A stretch of 64,000 nt of DNA from assembly GCF_025370755.1 (NCBI RefSeq), contig NZ_JAMXFC010000014.1, positions 91,154 to 155,153 on the forward strand, read 5' to 3'. The stretch comes from Laspinema sp. D2d (GTDB lineage: Bacteria > Cyanobacteriota > Cyanobacteriia > Cyanobacteriales > Laspinemataceae). A program made the translations under genes and the position numbers. Shown one piece after another: positions 20,051-29,402 of the stretch; the stretch's first letter is position 1, and each line of letters starts with the position of its first letter. A model generated the notes under the pieces. The model was given only the letters and a program-made list of their open reading frames with translations. It searched no databases and was not told where the DNA came from.

Positions 20051-20526
20051 GCTTGTGGTCCTCCCTATACTGACCCAGAAAATACTGATCCAGAAGCCAC
20101 TGAGCAGGACCCCACCCCTCGGGGGACGAGGTTACCTTTTAATACCCAATCCACGGGTAAAAGACCTGCTTTACTCTGGAGCGGGTTCAGGCAGGCTTGG
20201 TCCGTATAGCTCGACCCTTTGGGGTGCGGGTTTTTATCAACCTGGGAAAACCGGATTCCGGATAACGACTGAGACCCCTGAGACTGTACCAAAATAGGTA
20301 AATTCGGGGACGCATTGGCCTGATGACCCGGGGCAGAAGGGGAAAGGTTGAGGCGGGATCGGGTCATGTCAGGCTGTCCCTTGCCAAGACTAGCAAAGGT
20401 AAGTGCTATATGCCCACTTTCTGTTCGTAACCCGAACTCAGTTTTAAACCCTATCATCCTTCACTTCCTCAACTGGATACCTTTCAAAACGATGCCTGAA
20501 CTCGTGAGTGGTTTGCGGTGGTTTTG
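20051..20526. other. Intergenic region between two kinase genes
   Basis: No gene or clear hairpin terminator seen. An open frame on the minus strand here has low-complexity composition and no ribosome site. Confidence 0.5.
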
Positions 20527-23373
20527 TTACTCCATTAGGTTAGCCGGAAACTGAAGGCGGTAGGGGAGACGGACTGTAAAAGTTGAGCCGGATCCGAGTT
20601 TGCTAGAAACAGCGATCGCCCCTCCCATCATTTCACAGAATCGCTGACCGATCGCCAGTCCCAAGCCGGTTCCCCCATACTTACGGGTGGTACTGGGGTC
20701 AGCCTGAGTAAAGGCATTAAAAATCTGCTCCATCTGCTCTGATGTCATACCAATTCCGGTATCAATCACCCGAAATTCAATCCAGTCCGGGGGAGGATTG
20801 GGGGGAAATACCCGGTCGGGAATGAGTCTCACTTCTAAGGTGATTGTCCCATTTTCCGTAAATTTAGCAGCGTTGCTTAATAAGTTTAGCAGCACTTGCC
20901 GAACTTTGTTTAAATCGGAATACATTTGACCCAGATGGGAGGGAGCATTGAGTTGCAGTTGATTCCCGTTTTTCTGCACTAAAGGATGAATCGTCGCCAC
21001 GGCTGCCTCGATCACTTGGGCTACCTCGAAAGTTTCGAGGTAAATATCCATTTTACCTGCTTCAATTTTGGAAAGGTCCAAAATATCATTAATTAGGCTT
21101 AAGAGATGCTTGCCCGCAAACTGAATCTTTTTAAGGTCTGGAATAAAATCGAGGATATCTGCTTCTTCGGCTTCTTCTTCGAGAATTTCACTATAGCCCA
21201 CGATCGCATTCAAGGGAGTTCGGAGTTCATGGCTCATATTCGCCAAAAACATACTTTTGGCTTGATTGGCCGTTTCCGCCGCTTCTTTGGCCTGGTGTAG
21301 CATGATTTCCGCTTGTTTGCGACTGGTAATATCTCGAACAATCACGATAGTTTGGTTTTCCAGGAGGGGAAGAAGTCGGGCTTCAAAGTATTTGACGCCA
21401 TTGTTCATCGGTAAGGAGTATTCTCGATAAACCAAATCACGATTGGCTTTCACTTCCTTCAGAGCTTCTGTAAAAGTTTGACAGATATTGGCGGGGAGAA
21501 CTTCATCAATTTTCCGCCCGAGGAATTGTTCTGGAGGTAGGTAAAGGTCTGAGATTTTTCCGGCTTGATAATCTAAAATTGTAGCGTCATTATCCAGTTT
21601 AAAGTATAAATCGGGCAGGGCTTTAAAAATGGCTTGCAGTTCCGAAGTCGTATGATATAATTTCTCTTCATACTGTTTGCGATCGGTGATATCCCGGGTG
21701 ATGGAAACGACACAGGGAACGCCCTCTAGGACGATGGATTCAGCGCAGAATAAGCCCACCCGAATTTCCCCAGACTTCATTTTAAAATGGATTTCGCGAT
21801 CAATGACTCGACCACAGGTTTGTAATTCCTCAATACAGGCCCTTTGTTCCGCTTCATAGACCCAAATATTCAGATCCATCGAGTTGTTGCCGATGACTTC
21901 AGCCCACTCAAAACCGGACATTTCAAGGAAGCGATCATTGACTTCAATATAACGCCCTTCCGCCAGGGTGGTAATGGCGATCGCATCGGGAGACGCGCGA
22001 AAAGCTTTGGAAAACTTTTCCTGAGAGACGCGTAGGGCCTCTCGCGCCCGTCGGCGATCGGTAATATCTGTTTGGGACCCCGCAAACCGATAGGGGTTAC
22101 CATTGGCATCCCGCACCGCCATCCCCCGAACCAGCATCCAGAGGTAGGACCCATTTTTATGCAAGATGCGATATTCCGTTTGTAAGTGAGGGCTGCGTCC
22201 TTTTAAGTGGGCCTGGATATCGGCTTCGACTCGTTCTAAGTCATCGGGGTGAATACGACTGAACCATTCATCAGGATTGGACCCAATTTCCGGGGGATGA
22301 CATCCGATCGCCGACTTCCACCGGGGAGAAAAATAGATTTCTTGGGTCTTCAAATCCCAGTCCCAGATTCCATCATTGGCCCCGGCAACGGCGATCGCAT
22401 ACCGTTCCTGACTCTTCTGAAGGGCAAAGGTCGCCCGTTCCACGGCTAACTCCATTTCCCAAGGTTTTCTGACCCAAATAAAGGTCGATAATCCACAGGA
22501 AAACGCTAAAAAGCCGCCTAGGGAGTATAACCAACCCAGGGGTTGATTGACCCGCCATCCGCCCAAGGGGACGGCGGCCATTTCCCAGGACCCGTTGGGT
22601 AACGAGACCTCTTGGAGAATCGGGTTGCGATTAAATAGGTTTGGATCTCCAAAAAATACAGCCCCTTTAGACCCTAAGCCATCTTGTCCACGAATGGCGA
22701 ACTGAACGGGAATGGGGGTTGTGAAGCGAGATCGAGGCAGGGTAGGTGTGCGTCCGGTCGGAGGGGCGATCGCCTGGGTGACTGGGAGGAGTTTCGCATC
22801 GGTGAACAGCACCTCTGGGTCAATGACGATCGCCACCAGACCCCAGTAAGCACCATCCCCGGGACTATTCGAGGAAGATATAAAAATCGGAGTGCGACTA
22901 ATTAACGCATTACCCCCCTGAACTAAGGGGGTCGGACCGGCAACGATGGTACTTTTACTCTGGATAGTTTTCTGGACGATTTGGGCCGAGGCGGAATATT
23001 CGAGGAGATTTAAACCCAGGGCGGTTTCATGACCCTCTAACGGATAAAGATGAGTGAGAATATTATTTTTAGCCAACTGAATATTCAGAATTCCCTTTTG
23101 CTCAGAGACCATGACCTCCGCAAGGCGCTTAAATTCATCCGGAGTCACGGTGGGATGGTTGGAAACGTAGGCAACCAGACCCCGAGTAATAAACAGTCGG
23201 GAGTTTAAGGCCCTTTCGAGTTTAGCTCGCTTGGTACTGAGCTGGAGCAAGACGTCTGTGCGAATTTGCTCACGGTTACGTTCCATTTCAGACTGACCCA
23301 GGGCCCAAACTCCGGTTATAACCAGGCCCGCCGAACAGACAGCAGCAATGTAAGGTGACAATGGCGATCGCAT
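20527..23373 (-). CDS. Membrane sensor histidine kinase with CHASE and PAS domains
   Basis: A 948-residue membrane kinase. An N-terminal membrane segment (about residues 10-27) is followed by an extracytoplasmic CHASE domain, then a second membrane segment near residue 290. Three PAS modules come next (YAIAVAGANDGIWDWDL; FRASPDAIAITTLAEGRY; IFKALPDLYFKLDNDA), the first with a PAC-like tail. The kinase core has [22 protein letters not shown] and GGTGLGLAI. There is no receiver domain, so a separate response regulator is needed. The ATG at 23373 is chosen over a TTG at 23394. CHASE domains sense small external ligands; the ligand here is unknown. The receiver-bearing kinase downstream could be a partner, but that is conjecture. 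Confidence 0.92.
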   Translation of the reverse strand: MRSPLSPYIAAVCSAGLVITGVWALGQSEMERNREQIRTDVLLQLSTKRAKLERALNSRLFITRGLVAYVSNHPTVTPDEFKRLAEVMVSEQKGILNIQLAKNNILTHLYPLEGHETALGLNLLEYSASAQIVQKTIQSKSTIVAGPTPLVQGGNALISRTPIFISSSNSPGDGAYWGLVAIVIDPEVLFTDAKLLPVTQAIAPPTGRTPTLPRSRFTTPIPVQFAIRGQDGLGSKGAVFFGDPNLFNRNPILQEVSLPNGSWEMAAVPLGGWRVNQPLGWLYSLGGFLAFSCGLSTFIWVRKPWEMELAVERATFALQKSQERYAIAVAGANDGIWDWDLKTQEIYFSPRWKSAIGCHPPEIGSNPDEWFSRIHPDDLERVEADIQAHLKGRSPHLQTEYRILHKNGSYLWMLVRGMAVRDANGNPYRFAGSQTDITDRRRAREALRVSQEKFSKAFRASPDAIAITTLAEGRYIEVNDRFLEMSGFEWAEVIGNNSMDLNIWVYEAEQRACIEELQTCGRVIDREIHFKMKSGEIRVGLFCAESIVLEGVPCVVSITRDITDRKQYEEKLYHTTSELQAIFKALPDLYFKLDNDATILDYQAGKISDLYLPPEQFLGRKIDEVLPANICQTFTEALKEVKANRDLVYREYSLPMNNGVKYFEARLLPLLENQTIVIVRDITSRKQAEIMLHQAKEAAETANQAKSMFLANMSHELRTPLNAIVGYSEILEEEAEEADILDFIPDLKKIQFAGKHLLSLINDILDLSKIEAGKMDIYLETFEVAQVIEAAVATIHPLVQKNGNQLQLNAPSHLGQMYSDLNKVRQVLLNLLSNAAKFTENGTITLEVRLIPDRVFPPNPPPDWIEFRVIDTGIGMTSEQMEQIFNAFTQADPSTTRKYGGTGLGLAIGQRFCEMMGGAIAVSSKLGSGSTFTVRLPYRLQFPANLME

Positions 23374-23847
23374 CACACTCTCATGTTTATTCAATTAGTC
23401 CGAAGTCAGCGATAGATAGTTCAGGAACGCAAAACCTGATGGATCTGAGGCCCCTACAACTGAGCCAGATCTGTGCCTCTTCTGCCTATTCTTAGCCCCT
23501 ATAGATCTGGAGATTGTAGACTTGGGCATTTTTCAAACCCAAAAAGTTTGCGGCTTGAAAATTTTCTTCCCATTAGCTTATCCTATTTCCCCAACGGATT
23601 GTAGCGACTTGAGGGAAATAATCTCACGACGATGCTATAAAAAATTATAGCGGTTTCATATTGTATTTAAAGCTACTATTTTGGGCGGAGCAACGGATCG
23701 AAATACCTCCGCACTGATCTAGTTTTAGGGATTTCCCTAAACAAAGTTCTGCATTAGAGGTTGAGCAGAATTGCTAAAGCCCCCCTTGTTAAGGGGGGTT
23801 CGGGGGATCTTTTATAGAAGATTTTATGTTTTGGACTTCCCTTATCC
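23374..23847. other. Intergenic region with palindromic repeat copy A
   Basis: Contains the palindromic element at 23770-23834, close to the dnaJ stop. The rest is noncoding as far as I can see. Confidence 0.6.
23770..23834. repeat. Palindromic dispersed repeat, copy A
   Basis: Runs ATTGCTAAAG, then a hairpin of CCCCCCTT and AAGGGGGG, a G-rich stretch, and AGAAGATTTTATGTTTTGG. It aligns nearly base for base with copy B at 27531-27594. The hairpin could also terminate dnaJ on the minus strand. Confidence 0.75.
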
Positions 23848-24855
23848 CTAGAGAAGCAAATCCTGACGCGGTTTAAACGTTTCAATCTGACGCAATTTTT
23901 CGTAGAGTTCTCGTTCCTGATCCGTGACCTGTTTGGGAACGGCAATGACAATTTCCACGAGTTGATCACCCCGCTTGCCATCGCTAGTGGGATAACCTTT
24001 ATTGGCAAGACGCAACCGTTTACCCGGTCCAACCCCTGGAGGGAGCGTCATTTTCACTAACCCGTCCAGGGTGGGGACTTCCACCGGCCCACCGAGAACC
24101 GCCTCACAGGGGGAAATGGGGAGTACACAGTAGATATCTGTACCTTCCACCTTAAAAAAGCCGTGGGGGGCAACGGTGATTTTTAAATACAAATCCCCCC
24201 CATTCATGCCTTGACCGCGTAGCCGAATCCGCTGACCTGTGACCATGCCTGTGGGCATTGTTACTTCAAGCGATCGCCCATCTTCCAGGCGAATCCGTTC
24301 CCGACCTCCGGTATAGGCTTTTTCCAGGGGTAAAGTCAGGCGCGCTTCCACATCCCGAGGGTTGGGACGCGCCGGAATCGTATAGGCGGTTTTGGTCGTG
24401 CGGGGTTGAAAAGCATCGCGATCGCTGGTGGTCGTCGTGGTCCCTACCCCCACCCCAGCGGTCCGGGTTTCCCGACGTCCCAGCAGTTCATCGACAAAGC
24501 TATCAAAATTGGCATATTCCGAGAAATTGCTCGAACTTTGAGGTTCCCGGGATGACCCTGCCGCAAACGGATTGCTTCGACTGTTCCAGGTTGGGGGTCG
24601 CACCGCTGCGCGCCCTTTAAATCCTTTCTTGCCTAAAAACCGACTAAATTCATCGTATTGCGCCCGCTTGTTCGGGTCCGAGAGGACCTCATACGCTTCC
24701 GAGAGGTCCTTAAATTTTTCCTCGGCGGCTTTATTGCCCGGATTCAGGTCGGGGTGATACTGCCTTGCCAGTCGCCGGTAGGCTTTTTTAATCGACTCCG
24801 TAGAGGATTCTTTCGTCAAGCCGAGAATTTCGTAATAATTGCGCCAGTTCTGCAT
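23848..24855 (-). CDS. J-domain co-chaperone (DnaJ3/CbpA-like)
   Basis: Co-chaperone that stimulates the ATPase of its DnaK partner. Of 335 residues, the first ~70 form the J domain (YYEILGL, HPD motif in [11 protein letters not shown]). A flexible linker rich in Ser/Thr/Arg spans about 90-170. The C-terminal substrate-binding domains follow ([19 protein letters not shown]). There is no Cys-rich zinc finger, so this is the type II/CbpA layout rather than classical DnaJ. The ATG at 24855 is preferred because it starts just before the J domain; a TTG at 24894 extends it by 13 residues. It lies 180 bases after dnaK on the same strand. In Synechocystis, dnaK3 and a dnaJ gene are also neighbours, so I infer the DnaK3/DnaJ3 pair. 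Confidence 0.9.
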   Translation of the reverse strand: MQNWRNYYEILGLTKESSTESIKKAYRRLARQYHPDLNPGNKAAEEKFKDLSEAYEVLSDPNKRAQYDEFSRFLGKKGFKGRAAVRPPTWNSRSNPFAAGSSREPQSSSNFSEYANFDSFVDELLGRRETRTAGVGVGTTTTTSDRDAFQPRTTKTAYTIPARPNPRDVEARLTLPLEKAYTGGRERIRLEDGRSLEVTMPTGMVTGQRIRLRGQGMNGGDLYLKITVAPHGFFKVEGTDIYCVLPISPCEAVLGGPVEVPTLDGLVKMTLPPGVGPGKRLRLANKGYPTSDGKRGDQLVEIVIAVPKQVTDQERELYEKLRQIETFKPRQDLLL

Positions 24856-25035
24856 ATCCGCGATTTTAGACGTTAGATTTTGGATTGTTATCAATTAGAT
24901 GGACGGACGACCTTGGAGTTATGGAGGGGACTGCGGTTGGGTTGCCGCTGCCACGGCGCGAGGGGACCCTACCGAACCCCCCTTACCCTCACCAAAGCGC
25001 GATTGCAATCCAAAATCGTTCGTGCACGCTTGATT

Positions 25036-27261
25036 TTACAACCACTCTTCATCATCGTCATCCCAATCTTCATCCTGGTAGGGATTATTGTAACGGTTTG
25101 GGCTACTTTTCCCCGGGACTGAGGACCGTCCCCGGCGTCGGGGTCCGCGACTGTCTCCGGGATAGATTTCTCGGGATTGGGGTCCGCGACTGTCTCCGGG
25201 ATAGATTTCTCGGGATTGGGGTCCGCGACTGTCTCCAGAATACAGGTCCCGGGATTGGGGTCCGCGACTGTCTCCAGAATACAGGTCTCGGGATTGGGGT
25301 CCACGACTGTCTCCTGGATAAATTTCTCGCGGTTGCCGATAGGCAGTCTCGAAGAAATCATCTTTAACCGAGTCTCGTTCCGGTCGGTCGTCGGTAAACG
25401 CCCGACGGATTGAGCCAAAGATACTCTCTTCCTCTTCCGTCTCTTGAGTGCGCCGATAGATTTCCCGGTTCAGTTCGTAGACTGCATCTTGAAGGTCAGA
25501 CTGGGCTAAGTCGATTCCCCGTTCATCCCCCCGTTCTAAACTCTGGCGCAGATCGCGGATGGCGGTTTCGATCCGTCCGCGATGGGGGGCGACAAATTGG
25601 ATCCCATAATCCAAGGTGGCCTCTCTGAGTTGCCGTTCCGCTTGATAGGCTAATGCCTCGACTCGGTTGCGTTTTTCGACGCGTTCCCGGCGTTCGCGAT
25701 CGACTTGGGCATATTCATCCGCCTCCTGAATCATCCGCATGACTTCCGATTCGCTGAGGGTGGATGCCCCCTGAATCACGACACTCTGCTCACGCCCGGT
25801 CATGCGGTCTAAGGCGGTTACCTGCAAAATTCCATTGGCATCCACATCAAAGGATACTTGAATTTGGGGAACTCCCCGAGGTGCGGGTGGAATTCCGGTC
25901 AATTTAAACCGTCCCAAGGATTTATTGTCCGCAACCATTTCCCGTTCTCCCTGGACAATATGAATTTCTACGACGGTTTGATTATTCTCTGATGTGGAAA
26001 AGATATCAGAACGTCGCACGGGAATGGTCGTGTTGCGGGGAATTAATTTTTTCATCACCCCACCGATGGTTTCTAGTCCCACAGAAAGGGGAGTGACGTC
26101 TAATAAGAGGACATCCCGGATTTCTCCGGCGAGAATTCCGGCTTGGATGGCGGCCCCTACGGCGACGACTTCATCGGGGTTAACGTTTTCATTGGGTTCA
26201 CGATCAATGATGCTGCGGACCAGTTCTTTGACGAGGGGAATGCGGGTGGAACCGCCGACGAGGACGACTTCATCGATTTGGGCGGGGGTCATTCCTGCGT
26301 CGGTGAATGCCCGCTTGAGGGGGATCCGAAGTCGGCGAATGAGGTCGCCGCAGAGGGCTTCAAATTGCGATCGCGTCAGTTTGGTTTCGAGGTGTTTCGG
26401 TCCTTCTGCCGTGGCGGTGATAAAGGGTAGGTTAACATCGGTGACTTGTACGCCCGAGAGTTCAATTTTGGCTTTTTCTGCGGCTTCAATCAACCGCTGT
26501 AAACTCTGGCGATCGCGCCGCAAATCCACATCTTCTGCGGCGAGAAATTGCTCCGCCAGCCAATCTACAATTTTCTTATCAAAATCATTACCGCCCAACT
26601 GGGTATCCCCAGCGGTAGACTTGACCTCAAACACTCCATCCCCCACCTCCAGGATGGAAACGTCAAAGGTTCCACCCCCTAAGTCAAAGACGAGAATGGT
26701 TTTGTAATCAAGCTGATCAAAGCCATAGGCTAATGAGGCGGCTGTCGGTTCATTGATGATCCGCTTAACATCTATCCCGGCAATCCGTCCGGCGTTGCGC
26801 GTGGCTTGTCTTTGGGCATCGTTAAAATAAGCTGGAACCGTAATCACTGCGCCGGTTACGGGTTCTCCCAAATAGCGGCTGGCTTCGTCTACCAGTTTCC
26901 GCAAAATCATCGCTGAGACTTCTTCCGGGGAGAAATCTTTTTTCAGGCGAGGACATTTGATTTTGATGTTGTCCTCTTCATCCCGGCGGATGGTGTAGGG
27001 AACGCGCTTGGAGTCTGGGGAAAGTTCCCCATAGCGACGGCCCATGAACCGCTTGATGGCATAAAAAGTATTTTGGGGATTGAGCACGGCTTGCCGTCGG
27101 GCCATTTGCCCGATTAGCTGTTCCCCTTCTTTGCTAAAACCGACCACGGAGGGAGTTGTCCGCGTTCCTTCTGCATTGGCAATCACCACCGGCTTGCCTC
27201 CCTCCATTACTGCGACCACTGAGTTAGTTGTCCCCAGGTCAATGCCGACTACTTTGCCCAT
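25036..27261 (-). CDS. dnaK: Hsp70 chaperone DnaK with repetitive C-terminal tail (DnaK3-like)
   Basis: ATP-dependent chaperone of 741 residues, longer than the ~635 of a standard DnaK. The ATPase domain starts [19 protein letters not shown] and has [12 protein letters not shown] and VGGSTRIP. The substrate-binding domain includes [17 protein letters not shown] and IPRNTTIP. The lid is followed by a ~120-residue tail with five 13-residue repeats of the type [13 protein letters not shown] and an acidic end [12 protein letters not shown]. The tail replaces the EEVD-like DnaK C-terminus. Long C-termini and a neighbouring dnaJ are features I associate with the essential, membrane-linked cyanobacterial DnaK3; the assignment is inferred. 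The first codon is ATG at 27261. Confidence 0.93.
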   Translation of the reverse strand: MGKVVGIDLGTTNSVVAVMEGGKPVVIANAEGTRTTPSVVGFSKEGEQLIGQMARRQAVLNPQNTFYAIKRFMGRRYGELSPDSKRVPYTIRRDEEDNIKIKCPRLKKDFSPEEVSAMILRKLVDEASRYLGEPVTGAVITVPAYFNDAQRQATRNAGRIAGIDVKRIINEPTAASLAYGFDQLDYKTILVFDLGGGTFDVSILEVGDGVFEVKSTAGDTQLGGNDFDKKIVDWLAEQFLAAEDVDLRRDRQSLQRLIEAAEKAKIELSGVQVTDVNLPFITATAEGPKHLETKLTRSQFEALCGDLIRRLRIPLKRAFTDAGMTPAQIDEVVLVGGSTRIPLVKELVRSIIDREPNENVNPDEVVAVGAAIQAGILAGEIRDVLLLDVTPLSVGLETIGGVMKKLIPRNTTIPVRRSDIFSTSENNQTVVEIHIVQGEREMVADNKSLGRFKLTGIPPAPRGVPQIQVSFDVDANGILQVTALDRMTGREQSVVIQGASTLSESEVMRMIQEADEYAQVDRERRERVEKRNRVEALAYQAERQLREATLDYGIQFVAPHRGRIETAIRDLRQSLERGDERGIDLAQSDLQDAVYELNREIYRRTQETEEEESIFGSIRRAFTDDRPERDSVKDDFFETAYRQPREIYPGDSRGPQSRDLYSGDSRGPQSRDLYSGDSRGPQSREIYPGDSRGPQSREIYPGDSRGPRRRGRSSVPGKSSPNRYNNPYQDEDWDDDDEEWL
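25142..25336. repeat. Five tandem 39-bp repeats in dnaK
   Basis: Units start at 25142, 25181, 25220, 25259 and 25298, each exactly 39 bp. They encode 13-residue repeats alternating between [13 protein letters not shown] and [13 protein letters not shown]. The frame is kept in all copies. Confidence 0.95.
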
Positions 27262-27955
27262 GCTGTTTTCTCCACCTCTCGTGTTTTACTGCTTGGATTA
27301 ACAATTAAACTGATTTCGGGTTGGTTAGCTCGTTGGAACTTTTTACAAGAAGCGATCGCCACGAATAGTGGCGACATAACAGTTAACCCTAAGTTGCAAT
27401 ACTCAGGATCTTGCTTTCTGACTTTATTCTATCTTGCGTCAGCACTGTAGGGGTTTTAGCCTCAGTCCGCGCAACTCTCTTCTCCGATGGCTGGGAAAAC
27501 CCCAAGCCCTCCCCTTCCTTAACCCAATCCATTGCCAAAGTGTCCCTTTTCAAGGGGAGTTGGGGGTTCTCTCCAAGAAGATTTTATTTTGGGGGAGTTC
27601 GGTTAGAGAGAACGGACCCGAACCCCCGTTTGTTCACGCCGGATTGCATCCTGTACTAACTTCTGAAGAATATCGGCTTTTTCTAGGGTGAGTAAGTTGA
27701 CTTTTGGTCGGGAGTCGGATTCGGGAGGCTAAACTAGAGATTGAGGAGTATTGCCGATCGCCTCGGTGGAGGGGGTTGGCAGGTCAGTAGAAAGATTGAT
27801 GGTGTGAGGGGCGAGGCTTACCGCTTCCCGGTTCTTCTCCTGGATGCCGTACACAGGGTACGGTTGATGACCCATTGTGGGTTGATTCAGGAGGGATAGC
27901 TGGAAGAAGGGCAGCCATGAATCGACGTTAACGCATTATTCCCAGGAGTTGGAAA
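27262..27955. other. Intergenic region upstream of dnaK with repeat copy B
   Basis: Divergent region between dnaK and the next plus-strand gene. It holds the repeat at 27531-27594, lying in a longer imperfect palindrome from about 27497 to 27568. No gene or clear heat-shock operator (such as a CIRCE element) was seen. Confidence 0.6.
27531..27594. repeat. Palindromic dispersed repeat, copy B
   Basis: ATTGCCAAAG, a CCCTTTT/CAAGGGG hairpin, GGGGGTTCT and AGAAGATTTTATTTT align with copy A at 23770-23834 in the same orientation. Confidence 0.75.
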
Positions 27956-28219
27956 ATGTCGTCGTTTGGATATTTTCGCCTAGAACCCCGGCCCGAACAT
28001 ATTCGGGCGGTACTTGCAGCCCTGAAGCAACAAGATGCGATCGCCCCACAAGAGTTGGCTAAATTGTCGGGATTGACCTTAACTCAAGTCAAATGTGTCC
28101 TGAGTGAATTAGAACTCAGGGCAAAAATCAAAATTCTCCGTCGCGATTCTACCCCCCGGGTCCGCGTTACCTTGGTGAAGCGATGGGAATGCAACAGTCC
28201 GGACCTGAAAACTTGTTAG
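27956..28219 (+). CDS. Small winged-helix-like hypothetical protein (87 aa)
   Basis: An 87-residue basic protein. Residues 15-65 read as a helix-turn-helix or winged helix (LKQQDAIAPQELAKLSGLTL then VKCVLSELELRAKI). It has a good ribosome site (AGGAG at 27944-27948) eight bases before the ATG, which supports it being real despite its size. It could be a small DNA-binding regulator; no target is visible. I do not recognise a named family. The VanW-family gene lies 246 bases downstream. Confidence 0.7.
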   Translation: MSSFGYFRLEPRPEHIRAVLAALKQQDAIAPQELAKLSGLTLTQVKCVLSELELRAKIKILRRDSTPRVRVTLVKRWECNSPDLKTC

Positions 28220-28465
28220 TCTATTTCGGGATTGCGGGAGTCTGGATTAAGCTTTGAAAAGTTTAGACCCTTGGTCTATCCAGTCGCATATTCCCCAGAG
28301 GGCGGCGGCGTCGGGATTTCCCTAATCTCGGCGTTGCCTCTTTTTTATCCGGGTTCTCAAAGAGATCATAGGAGTTATTTTCCCAGATAGAGATGGAGTC
28401 TAATTTTCCGGCTACCAATAGTTTTTTACGCTATCTATTCTCCTGTTTTTTAGGTTTTTAAAACA

Positions 28466-29281
28466 ATGAAAGGAAATTTGCTCAAGTTTTTTCCGGGTCT
28501 GGTAAATGCACAGCTTTTTAAAAAAATTAAGGAAAATATTCCCCCTTCTCTCAAGCGAAAAGGAAAACTGACTCAGCGATACACGGCTGATTTGCTCACG
28601 GGTAACCTAGGGAAGTTGGTCAAATCACCCCCCTTGTCTCCAGAAAATTTAGATTTCTTTGAATTTCAAATTACCATTCGCCAAATCATCCCCAATAATA
28701 GCTATTTACAAAATAAAAAGCATAATTTAGCCACAGCGATCGCCTGCCTTGAAAATGTCCCCATCCACCCAGGTCAAATCTTTTCATTTTGGCATTTAGT
28801 TGGAGAACCCAGCCAACGAAAGGGATACCTAGAAAGTCGGGCGATCGTCAACAATCAACTGAAATATGATTTTGGCGGGGGTTTATGTCAGATCCCTGGA
28901 CTCTTGTATATTTTAATCCTCAAAGCCGGTTTAAACGCCCTAGAACGCCATCCCCATTCCCAAGATATCTACACCGAAGAAACCCGCTTTGCCCCGTTAG
29001 GTTCCGATGCTACTGTGGTTTATGGATACAAAGATTTTCGATTTCAAAATACTTTATCTGTTCCCCTCTGTTTCCGGTTCACCCTACTGGATGAAGCGAT
29101 TATCGCACAACTCTGTTCCACTCAACCGCTTGAAGAGTTCAACGTAGATTTTAACGTCAAACAACTAGCGGGGGGGATTAAGCAAGTGGAAACTTTCCGT
29201 TATTCTCAAGTTACCAACTCCCGGAAAAAAATTAATACTACGATTTATCCCACCTTGGACCCTGATGCTGCTATTTTGTAA
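28466..29281 (+). CDS. VanW-family protein
   Basis: A 271-residue protein with the VanW domain: FSFWHLVGEPSQRKGY, then the glycine-rich FGGGLCQIPGLLY and HPHSQDI. VanW occurs as an accessory gene in some vancomycin resistance clusters, but its biochemical role is unknown and most homologues, including cyanobacterial ones, have nothing to do with resistance. No vanH/A/X-type genes are nearby. There is no signal peptide or membrane segment. The ATG at 28466 has weak upstream purines (AAAACA). The family call is secure; the function is not. Confidence 0.87.
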   Translation: MKGNLLKFFPGLVNAQLFKKIKENIPPSLKRKGKLTQRYTADLLTGNLGKLVKSPPLSPENLDFFEFQITIRQIIPNNSYLQNKKHNLATAIACLENVPIHPGQIFSFWHLVGEPSQRKGYLESRAIVNNQLKYDFGGGLCQIPGLLYILILKAGLNALERHPHSQDIYTEETRFAPLGSDATVVYGYKDFRFQNTLSVPLCFRFTLLDEAIIAQLCSTQPLEEFNVDFNVKQLAGGIKQVETFRYSQVTNSRKKINTTIYPTLDPDAAIL

Positions 29282-29402
29282 GTTTATCTTATTAAAACTG
29301 AGGGCGATCGCGCTCCTACACCGAGTATTTTGGTCCAATTTATGGGATAATCTATCACAGAGTAGCCCGAAACCCTATCTGACGTCCACCCAGCTTTAAA
29401 CC

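Noticed and set aside
25142..25336. Possible CRISPR array
   Set aside because: The 39-bp units are directly adjacent without spacers, and they keep the dnaK reading frame.
28466..29281. Vancomycin-resistance gene cluster
   Set aside because: Only the VanW domain is present; no ligase, dehydrogenase, dipeptidase or VanRS-type genes are nearby.
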